64,000 bases of DNA from JANPIX01 sp031425195 (GTDB taxonomy: Bacteria > Pseudomonadota > Alphaproteobacteria > Rhodobacterales > Rhodobacteraceae): positions 82,537-146,536 of the forward strand of contig JANPIX010000024.1 of NCBI GenBank assembly GCA_031425195.1, given 5' to 3'. Of this stretch, positions 1 to 8,567 are shown in pieces. The notes beneath the pieces were generated by a model. It was not told the origin of the DNA, did not search any database, and was given only the letters and a program-made list of their open reading frames with translations. The translations under genes and the position numbers were made by a program. Positions within the stretch are counted from its first letter, which is position 1; every line of letters starts with the position of its first letter.

Positions 1-198
1 GGCGATTGCCAGAACACCGTTCACTGATGTGGCTTGCAGGATGGCAAGGATGTTGGCTGTCTGCAAAAAGTTGTCTGACGCAATGGAAAAGAACACCAGA
101 AGCGCGATCAGACTGGCAAAGGCGAGTATCTTTTGCTGAGCGCCCGAGGCTTTCAGCCAGCCTGAAAATCCCTGCGAGGCAACGGGGGTCGCGGTCAT
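1..198 (-). CDS. Sugar ABC transporter permease, RbsC type (N-terminal part only)
   Basis: This is the first 66 codons of a membrane permease; the rest lies beyond the left edge. Reading down from the ATG at 198, a short polar N-terminus (about 20 residues) leads into a hydrophobic helix (ILAFASLIALLVFF) and then the segment SDNFLQTANILAILQATSVN, which is characteristic of RbsC/AraH-type permeases of monosaccharide importers. The ATG overlaps the TGA of the upstream ATPase gene by 3 bases (ATGA), so the two should be translationally coupled. The substrate cannot be told from this fragment. The neighbouring dehydrogenase genes suggest a sugar, polyol or sugar acid. A periplasmic binding protein is expected further left. 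Confidence 0.8.
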   Translation of the reverse strand, partial: MTATPVASQGFSGWLKASGAQQKILAFASLIALLVFFSIASDNFLQTANILAILQATSVNGVLAIA

Positions 199-1715
199 GT
201 CATGGCTCCTTCCGTGATGTCGTGGCGCTGTGTTGCAAGGCGCATGATGTCTTCTTGTGTGGTCTGGGCCCCACCTGGCAGGATACCTGTCAGCCGCCCT
301 TCGCTCATGACGGCGATGCGGTGTGCCAGTCGCAGAACCTCGGGCAATTCGGAACTGATGACGATCACTGCCTTCCCCTCGGCTGCAAGCGATTGCAACA
401 GCCGATAGATTTCGGCCTTCGCCCCCACATCAATCCCGCGTGTGGGTTCGTCAAAGATCAGCACGTCACAGTTTCGCAGCAGCCATTTGGCCACGACCAC
501 CTTTTGCTGGTTCCCACCAGACAAAAGCCGAACCTCCTGCCGGTCTGAAGGGGTGCGTATCGCAAGCGTTTCAATGTATCCGCGTGCAATCTTGCCCAGC
601 GCGGCATCGTCAACAACACCCATCCGGTTGCCATAACGCGACAGGCTGGCAAGCCCGATGTTCGCCCGCACATCAAGCCCGAGTGCCAGACCAAAATGCT
701 TGCGATCCTCGGACAAATAACAGATGCCCGCCGCCACCGCGTCTTGGGGGCTTTTGATGTTGCACGATTTGCCGTGAACAATCACTTCGCCCGCATCACG
801 CGGGTCGGCCCCAAAGATAACGCGCGCCACCTCGGTCCGGCCTGCGCCCATCAGGCCAGCAAATCCCAGAATCTCGCCCTGTTTAACCGAAAAGCTGACG
901 TCCCGGACTGTACGGCCCCGCCGCAACCCACGCACTTCCAGTGCCACGGGGGCGGCTGACAGATCGGGAATTTCGACGTGAACATTGTCCAGTTCCCGGC
1001 CGACCATCATGGAGATGATAGTGGAAATAGGCGTGTCGGCGGCCTGCACGGTTCCCACATAGGCCCCGTCCCGCATCACCGTCACGCGGTCGGAAATGCG
1101 ACGGATTTCGTCCATCTTGTGACTGATGTAGACGACGCCAACCCCTTCCGACTTCAGCCGCCGAATGATGGCAAAAAGCTCGTTCGTTTCAGTGTCGTTC
1201 AGTGCGGCTGTCGGCTCGTCCATGATCAGGATGCGCGATTTGTGCGACAGCGCCTTGGCGATCTCGACCATCTGCTGGCGCGCCACCGAAAGGGTGCGAA
1301 CCTCGACACGCGGGTCGATCCTCACCTTCATGGCGTCAAAGATTTCTTCGGCCTGCCGGTTCAATGCGGCATCGTCCAGCCGGCCAAAACTCTTTCGCGG
1401 CTCCCGCCCTATAAAGATGTTCTGCGCGACCGTCAGATCGTTCATCAGCGCAAGCTCCTGATGAATGATCCCGATGCCAAGCGCCTGTGCGGCCCGCGGC
1501 CCGGCCACCTGGACGGCCCGGCCATCCAGCAGAATTTCGCCAGAGTCGGGCTGATAGATGCCCGACATGATCTTCATCAGCGTCGATTTCCCAGCGCCGT
1601 TTTCGCCCATCAGGGCATGAACCTCGCCCGCCTGCACATCGAACTGCACCGATTTAAGCGCATGAACACCCGGAAAACGTTTGTCGATTGCGGTCATTCG
1701 GACAAGTTCGGTCAT
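195..1715 (-). CDS. Sugar ABC transporter ATP-binding protein, RbsA/MglA type
   Basis: A 506-residue ATPase with two fused nucleotide-binding domains, the usual size for RbsA/MglA/XylG proteins that power CUT2-family monosaccharide import. The N-terminal half has a Walker A (GENGAGKST, about residues 38-46), a Walker B followed by a D-loop (ILIMDEPTAAL) and a helix reading LSVARQQMVEIAKAL. The C-terminal half has the degenerate Walker A GLMGAGRTE and the signature LSGGNQQKVVVAKWL, an asymmetry typical of this family. Its start overlaps the stop of the upstream dehydrogenase by 4 bases and its stop overlaps the permease start, so dehydrogenase, ATPase and permease form one operon. The substrate is inferred only from the linked dehydrogenases. 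Confidence 0.93.
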   Translation of the reverse strand: MTELVRMTAIDKRFPGVHALKSVQFDVQAGEVHALMGENGAGKSTLMKIMSGIYQPDSGEILLDGRAVQVAGPRAAQALGIGIIHQELALMNDLTVAQNIFIGREPRKSFGRLDDAALNRQAEEIFDAMKVRIDPRVEVRTLSVARQQMVEIAKALSHKSRILIMDEPTAALNDTETNELFAIIRRLKSEGVGVVYISHKMDEIRRISDRVTVMRDGAYVGTVQAADTPISTIISMMVGRELDNVHVEIPDLSAAPVALEVRGLRRGRTVRDVSFSVKQGEILGFAGLMGAGRTEVARVIFGADPRDAGEVIVHGKSCNIKSPQDAVAAGICYLSEDRKHFGLALGLDVRANIGLASLSRYGNRMGVVDDAALGKIARGYIETLAIRTPSDRQEVRLLSGGNQQKVVVAKWLLRNCDVLIFDEPTRGIDVGAKAEIYRLLQSLAAEGKAVIVISSELPEVLRLAHRIAVMSEGRLTGILPGGAQTTQEDIMRLATQRHDITEGAMT

Positions 1716-2752
1716 GCCTGCGCCCCGACGATTGCAAAATCGACAATCACCTTCGTCAGGTTTTCGCGATCATTCGCCAGATCTGGAAAGCGCGACGCAA
1801 GGTCGGTCAGACCGATGACCGCCGACACGATCTTGTCGCCGACGATGTGGCCCGCCCGGATCGCATCCATCACGGTTTGAAAGTCCTGCTCGGTGGCGTT
1901 CCTGCTGCCCACAAGCCGCATTTCACGTTTGTGAAACTCCGCGTCGTTGAACCGGATGTCGTCTTTGACGACGCTGACCAGAACATAGGTGCCGCCATGG
2001 GCCACGTTGGCAAAACCCGCTTGCATGGCACCGGCGTTTCCGGTGGCATCGAAGACCACATCGAAACCATCTGCCAGCTTGCCCGTCAGCAAGGGTGTGG
2101 TGATCCCGTGCAGATCGTCAAAATCGAAATTGCGCTTGGCCGCCTGAAGCCGGGCGGCACTGGCATCCTGCAGATGCACCTCGGCACCCGCCAGCCGCGC
2201 GAACAGCGCGGTGCCCAGGCCAATTGGCCCCGCGCCCGTAACCAGCACGCGGTCGCCCGCCGTCAGGTCCGACCGCCGCACGGCATGTGCACCGATGGCC
2301 AGAAATTCGACCATCGCCGCCTCGTGGAGCGTAAGGCCATCCGCCTTGTAAAGATTGCCCTCGGGCACGGCGATCCGGGCACACATGCCGCCATCGCGGT
2401 GCACCCCCAGAACTGAAATCGAGGTGCAGCAATTCGGTTTCCCGCGTGTACAGGCCCGGCAGGTGCCACAGGACAGATAGGGGTTTATGACAACCCGCTG
2501 GCCCTGTGCCCACCCAGACTGGCTTTGCGCAACGGTGCCGCCAAGTTCGTGGCCAATCACGCGGGGATATTCGAGGTAGGGATGCTTGCCTGCAAAAATG
2601 TGGTAATCTGTCCCACACAGCCCAACGGCACCAATGTCCACCAATACCCAACCGGTTGGGGCGTCGACAGGCATGGGACGGTCGACGAGCATGAACCGGC
2701 CCGGTTCGATGCACGTACCGCTCAACATGCTGGGACCGCCATTCGGCAGCAT
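1712..2752 (-). CDS. Zinc-dependent medium-chain dehydrogenase, probably on a polyol or aldonate (idonate/gulonate/galactonate 5-dehydrogenase group)
   Basis: A 346-residue MDR-family oxidoreductase. Catalytic zinc ligands are visible in the CGTD segment and in GHE (VIGHELGG). Structural-zinc cysteines lie in CGTCRACTRGKPNC, followed by a Rossmann segment VTGAGPIGLGTALFA. The start at 2752 is chosen because AGGGAGGAG lies about 6 bases upstream; an in-frame TTG at 2758 has a poorer position. The gene shares an operon with a sugar ABC transporter, and a polyol/uronate reductase lies close by. In known pathways, enzymes of this group oxidise L-galactonate to D-tagaturonate or L-gulonate to D-fructuronate, which a UxaB/UxuB-type enzyme then reduces. 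Applying that pathway here is inference. Sorbitol or another alditol is an alternative substrate. Confidence 0.85.
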   Translation of the reverse strand: MLPNGGPSMLSGTCIEPGRFMLVDRPMPVDAPTGWVLVDIGAVGLCGTDYHIFAGKHPYLEYPRVIGHELGGTVAQSQSGWAQGQRVVINPYLSCGTCRACTRGKPNCCTSISVLGVHRDGGMCARIAVPEGNLYKADGLTLHEAAMVEFLAIGAHAVRRSDLTAGDRVLVTGAGPIGLGTALFARLAGAEVHLQDASAARLQAAKRNFDFDDLHGITTPLLTGKLADGFDVVFDATGNAGAMQAGFANVAHGGTYVLVSVVKDDIRFNDAEFHKREMRLVGSRNATEQDFQTVMDAIRAGHIVGDKIVSAVIGLTDLASRFPDLANDRENLTKVIVDFAIVGAQA

Positions 2753-2793
2753 CGGCAACTCCTCCCTGAAGGCACGCCCTTTGGGCTTTGCCT

Positions 2794-2807
2794 GAAACGT
2801 TCGTTTC
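2794..2807. promoter_or_regulatory. Palindrome, candidate operator for the divergent GntR regulator
   Basis: The sequence GAAACG-TT-CGTTTC is a perfect 6-base inverted repeat with a 2-base spacer. It sits in the 154-bp gap between the dehydrogenase start (2752, minus strand) and the GntR gene start (2907, plus strand). A palindrome of this size in a divergent promoter is where an autoregulating GntR protein usually binds. I did not see a second copy before the uronate reductase gene (upstream of 4912). Confidence 0.45.
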
Positions 2808-2906
2808 TTGATCTTGCCTGCACCGTCGCAGATGAATCGGGCATTGCCAATTGTTTTTAATCTTTATATCCATTTGGACAGACAAAAATTGCCGAAGGGG
2901 TTGGGC

Positions 2907-3809
2907 GTGGCACGTACAGACACCCGGTTTCGTGTGGCGCACAATGCAATGCTCGATCTGTTGTCGGCGCTGGAACCGGGTGCTGCCTTGCCATCTGAAA
3001 CCGCCCTTGCAGCCACGCTCAAAGTCAGCCGGACGGTCGTGCGAACCGCACTCAAATCTTTTGACGACGCAGGGGTTATTCGCTGGAACGGCCGCGACAA
3101 GCATCTGACACGCGCGCCCATTCCCGCCGACCGTCTGGCACCGCGGGCCGACTACATCACCCGCGACGAACTGGAAGCCAGCTTTCTAGATTGGGTGCTA
3201 CGCTTTGATGTGCCTGCCGAAACGCCATTGAACGTGGCCCAACTGGCCAAGCGTTTTGCTGTGGCCCCGCATGTCTTGCAAGAGTTTCTTGCCGGCCTCG
3301 GTACCTTTGGCCTCGTGGAACGCCGGCCGCGGGGTGGCTGGCTGTTGAAAGGCTTTACCGCCGACTATGCAGTTGAACTGTCAGAATTTCGCACCCTGAT
3401 CGAGGTGAACGCCGTCCGCAGTTTTGCCCGTCTGCCACCGGATGCCCCGATATGGGCCACGCTCGACAGTCTGGAGGCGCAGCACCTGTCGTTGCTCGAA
3501 CGCATTGATACCGACTTCCACGATTTCTCGCGCCTTGACGGCCAGTTTCACACGACGCTGAATTCGGTGGTCCAGAATCGCTTTGTCGCGGACTTTCAAA
3601 AGGTCATCTCGCTGATCTTTCACTATCACTATCAATGGGACAAACGGATGGAGCGGTTTCGGAACGAGGCCGCGATCGGCGAACATCTGGCCATCCTTCG
3701 CGCGCTGCGCAATCGCGATGCTTCTGCAGCCGAACAGGCTGCCTTGGCGCACCTGATGACATCAAAGGAAACGCTGCTGTCGTCGCTTCGCGGGAACAAC
3801 CTTGTCTAG
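2907..3809 (+). CDS. GntR-family regulator with two winged-helix domains and an FCD-type ligand domain
   Basis: A 300-residue protein starting at GTG 2907, preceded by GAAGGGG at about 8 bases. The first winged helix covers roughly residues 8-70; its GntR signature is LPSETALAATLKVSRTVVR. A second helix-turn-helix-like segment (PLNVAQLAKRFAVAPHVLQEF, then GLVERRPRGGWLL) covers about residues 90-148. The C-terminal half is an all-helical FCD domain with the expected metal-ligand pattern (RLDGQFH, then two later His residues in EHLAIL and AHL). It is divergent from the dehydrogenase/ABC operon and its stop overlaps the convergent reductase gene by 4 bases. It probably represses or activates the island in response to a sugar acid. 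The doubled DNA-binding module is unusual for the FadR subfamily. Confidence 0.85.
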   Translation: MARTDTRFRVAHNAMLDLLSALEPGAALPSETALAATLKVSRTVVRTALKSFDDAGVIRWNGRDKHLTRAPIPADRLAPRADYITRDELEASFLDWVLRFDVPAETPLNVAQLAKRFAVAPHVLQEFLAGLGTFGLVERRPRGGWLLKGFTADYAVELSEFRTLIEVNAVRSFARLPPDAPIWATLDSLEAQHLSLLERIDTDFHDFSRLDGQFHTTLNSVVQNRFVADFQKVISLIFHYHYQWDKRMERFRNEAAIGEHLAILRALRNRDASAAEQAALAHLMTSKETLLSSLRGNNLV

Positions 3810-4912
3810 CCTGCGATCTTTCGAAGTGCAGGCTTTGGCCCCGTGTCACCATGTCGTGCAGCCCATGCCATGAAGCCACCCATGCGGCGCTGCACCTTTT
3901 GCGCATGGTTGTCTGCAATGTCCGACAACTTATGATCCAGAAAGGGATTGGAAAACCGTTCCATCGTGGTTTCAACGTAGGCTCGTGCCTCCGCCCCGAA
4001 GCCCGCTGCGGCAAATCCTGGCAAAACCTCGGCTTCATAAACGTCGATCAGCATGGACCTTAGCGCGGCGTCCGCCATCGCATCACGTACCAGTTGCGGG
4101 CCATGGCCCGACCGGTTCAACCAATCTGCCGCCAGCACGGTATGGCCCAGATTGAGGATATAAAGTTTCAACGTTTCCGTCAGCTCCAGATCATCAACAA
4201 TGCGTATCGCAGGGTGCAGGCACGGCGGGCGCAGACCTGGCTGCGCTTCGATGGCCCAAAGGGCATAAGGCTCGGCCACAGAACCTGCGGGTTCGATAGG
4301 GGCCGACACGATTCTGTCGACAAGCGAATTTGCCCAGATCACCCCGCCTTGCAGCCAATCGCCGAAGGCTGGCGTCCGGTTATGGGCCAAGGCCAAGACG
4401 CGGGCCTTCAACACCTCGCCGTTGCGGGCGACAAGTTCGGTTGGCATAATCTGCAGCGCCCTGGCACCGCCATCGGCCGTGAACCGTGCCTCAAGCAGAC
4501 ACAACAGTTTTGCCGGATACGACATCGCCGGGTCAAACACCCGACCGCCATCGGCGGGCAACGGCGCATATCCCTGATCCCCGGTGTTTGACAGGATGAT
4601 CGACGCTTCTTCGACGGCGATGTGAACGACCTGGGCCCAATCTGATGTTGCGGACAAGGCGCGACTGACAGATGTCACCCGGAATTCATCATCAACAACG
4701 GCCCCATCCAGCACACCCCGCACCCTGACAGGAAAGCCACCCGGCAGGGCAAGCGCCGCAAGCCGCTTCGCACGACCTGCATCACCCGTCGTCTGAACCA
4801 CTGTGATCGGCCCGCAATCCTGCCCCTGTTCGCGGGCCTCAGACATAAAAAGATCGGCATGGGCCTGCAAAAAACGGCTGGTTCCAAACTGCAAGACGGG
4901 CGTTATCGACAT
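3806..4912 (-). CDS. Polyol-specific long-chain dehydrogenase, mannonate/tagaturonate/mannitol dehydrogenase family
   Basis: A 368-residue member of the UxaB/UxuB/MtlD family. The N-terminal nucleotide-binding segment has FGTSRFLQAH. The catalytic triad of the family (Lys, Asn five residues on, His eight residues on) is present in LKLYILNLGHTVLA. The length is closer to MtlD (about 380) than to UxaB/UxuB (about 480). The ATG at 4912 has a good GAGGAT ribosome site; a further upstream start is possible. Next to a zinc aldonate dehydrogenase and a sugar importer, the likely role is NADH-linked reduction of a keto-uronate (D-tagaturonate or D-fructuronate) to altronate or mannonate. The exact substrate is not determined by sequence. 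Confidence 0.82.
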   Translation of the reverse strand: MSITPVLQFGTSRFLQAHADLFMSEAREQGQDCGPITVVQTTGDAGRAKRLAALALPGGFPVRVRGVLDGAVVDDEFRVTSVSRALSATSDWAQVVHIAVEEASIILSNTGDQGYAPLPADGGRVFDPAMSYPAKLLCLLEARFTADGGARALQIMPTELVARNGEVLKARVLALAHNRTPAFGDWLQGGVIWANSLVDRIVSAPIEPAGSVAEPYALWAIEAQPGLRPPCLHPAIRIVDDLELTETLKLYILNLGHTVLAADWLNRSGHGPQLVRDAMADAALRSMLIDVYEAEVLPGFAAAGFGAEARAYVETTMERFSNPFLDHKLSDIADNHAQKVQRRMGGFMAWAARHGDTGPKPALRKIAG

Positions 4913-5297
4913 GGTTATCCTCAAATGTGTTTTTATTGATTAAGAACCCTCGGCTTTCGTGTCAATGTCTGTTCATTCGCGCAAGAGGGAGAGAAAATCG
5001 CGAACCGCCTAAAAACCGCACGGCATGTCGGCCATTGCGCGATAAATAAGCACGCTGGCGGGAATGGCCGCTGGTTTCAGGTTCCGCACAAAATTGCGAT
5101 TGCTGCACCGCCGCATGAACCATCTGCTGCGTCTGTCGCGGCGCATTCCGCAAGCGACGAAATTGGTGTGCGGTGACGAGCGCAACTGGACATTCGTCGC
5201 CACCGCACGGGTTGCAACCGAGGTTGCCATCTGAATATGGGCCTTCCGGCTGAAATAGGAAGGGCACAGTCAGGTGGCCGTCGCAAAGGGGACGGAT
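4913..5297. other. 385-bp intergenic region upstream of urtA, with a strong hairpin
   Basis: I see no convincing coding region here. It must hold the promoter of the minus-strand reductase gene (left end) and the urt promoter and leader (right part). A long imperfect hairpin lies at 5168-5208: GTGCGGTG pairs with CACCGCAC (8 bp), extended by ACGA/TCGT across a 3-base bulge. Just after it, GGTTGC occurs twice in 18 bases (5210-5227) and GGTTGCAACC is palindromic. Urea importers are commonly under NtrC control, but I could not find a clean NtrC site or sigma-54 -24/-12 pair by eye. Confidence 0.4.
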
Positions 5298-6584
5298 ATG
5301 AAACTTACCAGACGCATGCTGCTGGCCAGCGGGGCCGCCGCGTTGACACTGCCGACAATGGCTTTCGCACAGGATGATACGATCAAGGTGGGCGTGCTTC
5401 ACTCGCTGTCGGGCACGATGGCGATTTCGGAAACCACGCTCAAAGACACGATGCTGATGCTGATCGAGGCGCAGAACGCCAAGGGCGGGTTGCTGGGCAA
5501 ACAGATCGAGGCTGTCGTCGTTGATCCGGCATCCGATTGGCCGCTGTTCGCCGAAAAGGCGCGCGAATTGTTGACGGTGTCGAACGTGGATGTGATGTTC
5601 GGCTGCTGGACATCGGTGTCGCGCAAATCCGTCTTGCCAGTGATCGAGGAACTGAACGGTCTTCTGTTCTACCCAGTGCAGTATGAAGGCGAAGAATCGT
5701 CAAAGAACGTATTCTACACCGGGGCTGCGCCGAACCAGCAGGCCATTCCGGCAACAGACTACTATCTGGAAGAACTGGGCGTACAGAAATTCGCGCTGCT
5801 TGGCACCGACTATGTCTATCCGCGCACCACGAACAACATTCTTGAGGCCTATCTGATTTCCAAAGGAATCGCGAAGGAAGATATCTTCGTGAACTACACC
5901 CCATTTGGCCACAGCGACTGGTCCAAGATCGTGGCCGACGTCGTGGCGCTGGGTGCTGACGGCAAGAAGGTCGGCGTGATTTCCACGATCAACGGCGATG
6001 CCAACATAGGGTTCTACAAGGAACTGGCCGCCGCTGGCGTGTCGGCAGACGACATCCCGGTTGTCGCGTTCTCGGTCGGCGAAGAAGAGCTTTCGGGCCT
6101 CGACACCTCTAACCTCGTCGGTCACCTCGCGGCATGGAACTACTTCATGTCGGCGGATACCCCGGAAAACAAGGCGTTCATCGAACAGTGGCACGCCTTC
6201 ACCGGTGACGACAAGCGCGTCACCAACGACCCGATGGAAGCACATGTGATCGGCTTCAACATGTGGGTCATGGCTGTCGAAAAGGCGGGCACCACCGACG
6301 TCGATGCTGTGCGGACCGCGATGTATGGCCTCGAAGTGCCGAACATGACCGGCGGAATCGCCAAGATGCTGCCGAACCACCACCTGACCAAGCCGGTTCT
6401 GATCGGTGAAATCCGCGCAGACGGCCAGTTTGACATCATCAGTCAGACAGAACCGGTTCCGGGCGATGCCTGGACAGATTTCCTGCCGGAATCGGCGGTT
6501 CTGACGTCCGATTGGCCCGGTCTGGAGTGCGGCATGTACAACACGGAAACCAAGACCTGCGTGCAGATCAAGTCGAACTATTGA
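5298..6584 (+). CDS. urtA: Urea ABC transporter, periplasmic urea-binding protein
   Basis: A 428-residue binding protein of the branched-chain amino acid/amide family. It begins with a twin-arginine-like signal peptide (LTRRMLLASGAAALTL, cleavage near AFA-QDD), suggesting export in folded form. The mature start TIKVGVLHSLSGTMAIS and the segments GGLLGKQIEAVVVDP and FGCWTSVSRKSVLP are diagnostic of UrtA rather than LivJ. The ATG at 5298 has AAAGGGGAC upstream; an in-frame start 24 bases earlier would put extra residues before the Tat motif. It is the first gene of urtABCDE. The product captures urea in the periplasm and hands it to UrtBC. No urease gene is seen in the window, so hydrolysis must be encoded elsewhere. 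Confidence 0.96.
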   Translation: MKLTRRMLLASGAAALTLPTMAFAQDDTIKVGVLHSLSGTMAISETTLKDTMLMLIEAQNAKGGLLGKQIEAVVVDPASDWPLFAEKARELLTVSNVDVMFGCWTSVSRKSVLPVIEELNGLLFYPVQYEGEESSKNVFYTGAAPNQQAIPATDYYLEELGVQKFALLGTDYVYPRTTNNILEAYLISKGIAKEDIFVNYTPFGHSDWSKIVADVVALGADGKKVGVISTINGDANIGFYKELAAAGVSADDIPVVAFSVGEEELSGLDTSNLVGHLAAWNYFMSADTPENKAFIEQWHAFTGDDKRVTNDPMEAHVIGFNMWVMAVEKAGTTDVDAVRTAMYGLEVPNMTGGIAKMLPNHHLTKPVLIGEIRADGQFDIISQTEPVPGDAWTDFLPESAVLTSDWPGLECGMYNTETKTCVQIKSNY

Positions 6585-6592
6585 CCGAAAAA

Positions 6593-6617
6593 GGGGCTGG
6601 GCATCTTGCCCGGCCCC
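6593..6617 (+). other. Intercistronic hairpin between urtA and urtB
   Basis: An 11-bp stem with a 3-base loop: GGGGCTGGGCA, TCT, TGCCCGGCCCC, with one G-U pair. No T-run follows, so it is not a standard intrinsic terminator. In binding-protein-dependent operons such hairpins typically protect the 3' end of the binding-protein mRNA and give excess binding protein over permease. That role is inferred from position and stability. Confidence 0.6.
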
Positions 6618-6634
6618 ATCGCAGGATTTGCCGA

Positions 6635-8566
6635 ATGCGCTTTACGTTCCTTATCGTGACCCTTTTTCTTTGGGTTCTCCCGGTTTCCGTTCAAGCCCAG
6701 ACAGCAGCCCAGATTGTTGCAGACAATGCTGACCTTGTCGAAAAACCCTCACGCCAGACCATCGCGCCTGTCATCGCCGAACTGGCCGCTAGCGGCGACG
6801 CCGCAGCGCCGTTGATCTTGGAGGCTTGGGCAGACCGGCGGTTGGGGCAACGAAAATCCGATCAGGCGTTTTTTATCCTGACAGAAAATGACAGTGGCTG
6901 GGCGCTGACCGATCTTGCAGGCGTTGACGCCGGCACTGCTTCGAAGGCCGACTTCACCGAACTTAAACCGAATTCCGGTGTCCGGAGCATGATTGCCACG
7001 GCTCTTGTGCAGTTCCAACTGTCCGATCCCGAGCAAAGCGCCAGAGCGCTCGAGTCCATCGCGCGCGATCCGGAAGAAGCCCACCTCGCCCCACTGCGCG
7101 CCAGCATCCCAACTGAAAAAGACCCGGCCGTGCTGAACCGCAAAGTGCGGTTGGAGCGTCTGCTGACCCTTCGGTTCGACCCGGATCCACTGGCACGCGT
7201 GGCTGCCATCGATGGTTTCGGCGCGGATCTGGGCGTGGATGTGCGGGGCGCGTTGAACCCGTTGGTCGCTACAATCCGCATTGCCGTTGCAGGCGAACCG
7301 GCCGGCAATATTGCCCGCGAACTGAAAGTTGGCAAAGACCTGACCGAGGTCGAAGCCTATGACATGCTCGTCGCGGCTGATATTGCTCCCGCGCGCCTGA
7401 CACGCGCCGAACAGCGCGCCGCGCTGACCGAAAACGTTGTCAATGGCATGATCGGCCTGACACCGGTGGCTAACCTGAACACCCAAGCCGCGCGCGATGC
7501 GGCCTATTCCGCCCTTGAACTTTCCGAAGCCGTCCCCTTTGCTGCCACCGACGACGAAGTGGCCGCCAATCTTGCGGCCCATCGGTTTTTCGAAGTCTAC
7601 ATCGAACCAGATGCCGCCGTTACCACCGCAGCTGCCACGACGCTGGCCAAGATCGACGGCAAGGTCGGCTACATGCAGTTCGCTGATCTTGCGCTTGATG
7701 CGGTGTCGCTTGGCTCCATCTATTTTCTGGCGGCCATCGGCCTTGCGATCACCTTTGGCGTGATGCGCGTCATCAACATGGCGCATGGTGAATTTATCAT
7801 GATGGGGGCCTATACCGGATATCTGGTGCAGCAAGTGATCCCCAACCCGACGCTTTCCATTGTCATAGCCCTGCCCCTCGCCTTTGCCGTGACCTTTGCG
7901 GCCGGGGTGGCCATGGAACGCCTTGTCATCCGGCATCTGGTGCACCGCCCACTTGAAACCCTGCTTGCCACGTTCGGGATTTCCATAGCACTCCAGCAGC
8001 TTGCCAAGAACATCTTCGGCACACAGGCGCGCCCGCTTACCGCGCCGGGGTGGCTCGACGGGGCATGGGTTCTGAATGATGTGGTGTCGATCAGCTATAT
8101 CCGAATTGCGATTTTTGTGATGGCGACCATCTTTCTTTGCTTCTTTCTGTTCCTCATGACGCGGACAAGATTGGGCTTGCAGGTTCGGGCCGTTACACAG
8201 AACCCCAAGATGGCCGCGTCCATGGGGATCAAGCCTGATCGCATCAACATGCTTACCTTTGGCCTTGGATCAGGCATCGCGGGTGTGGCAGGTGTCGCCA
8301 TCGGCCTGTTCGCCAAAGTCACGTCCGAACTCGGGTCAGACTATATCGTGCAAAGCTTCATGACAGTTGTCGTTGGCGGTGTGGGCAGCATCTGGGGCAC
8401 CCTTGCCGGTGCCACGATGATCGGCGGGCTGCAAAAAGGGATTGAATGGTTCAACCCGTCCAACACGCTGGCTGCCCAAACCTACATGATCCTGTTCATC
8501 ATCCTGTTCATCCAGATCAGACCACGCGGCATCATTGCCCTGCGCGGCCGGGCGGCGGGGGACTGA
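6635..8566 (+). CDS. urtB: Urea ABC transporter permease UrtB, with long N-terminal periplasmic domain
   Basis: A 643-residue LivH-type permease. It starts at ATG 6635 with a signal peptide (FTFLIVTLFLWVLPVSVQAQ). About 330 residues of soluble, helix-rich sequence follow before the membrane part, which begins around AVSLGSIYFLAAIGLAITFGVM and carries the family motif NMAHGEFIMMGAY. The membrane region ends with ILFIQIRPRGI. The N-terminal extension is usual for proteobacterial UrtB and absent from LivH; its job is not established here. With UrtC it forms the translocation path for urea, powered by UrtD and UrtE. It lies 50 bp after urtA, separated from it by the hairpin at 6593-6617. Confidence 0.95.
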   Translation: MRFTFLIVTLFLWVLPVSVQAQTAAQIVADNADLVEKPSRQTIAPVIAELAASGDAAAPLILEAWADRRLGQRKSDQAFFILTENDSGWALTDLAGVDAGTASKADFTELKPNSGVRSMIATALVQFQLSDPEQSARALESIARDPEEAHLAPLRASIPTEKDPAVLNRKVRLERLLTLRFDPDPLARVAAIDGFGADLGVDVRGALNPLVATIRIAVAGEPAGNIARELKVGKDLTEVEAYDMLVAADIAPARLTRAEQRAALTENVVNGMIGLTPVANLNTQAARDAAYSALELSEAVPFAATDDEVAANLAAHRFFEVYIEPDAAVTTAAATTLAKIDGKVGYMQFADLALDAVSLGSIYFLAAIGLAITFGVMRVINMAHGEFIMMGAYTGYLVQQVIPNPTLSIVIALPLAFAVTFAAGVAMERLVIRHLVHRPLETLLATFGISIALQQLAKNIFGTQARPLTAPGWLDGAWVLNDVVSISYIRIAIFVMATIFLCFFLFLMTRTRLGLQVRAVTQNPKMAASMGIKPDRINMLTFGLGSGIAGVAGVAIGLFAKVTSELGSDYIVQSFMTVVVGGVGSIWGTLAGATMIGGLQKGIEWFNPSNTLAAQTYMILFIILFIQIRPRGIIALRGRAAGD

Positions 8567-8567
8567 G

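Noticed and set aside
4913..5297. Possible sigma-54 promoter or NtrC site before urtA
   Set aside because: Several GG/GC-rich stretches resemble parts of a -24/-12 element, but none matches both halves with the right spacing.
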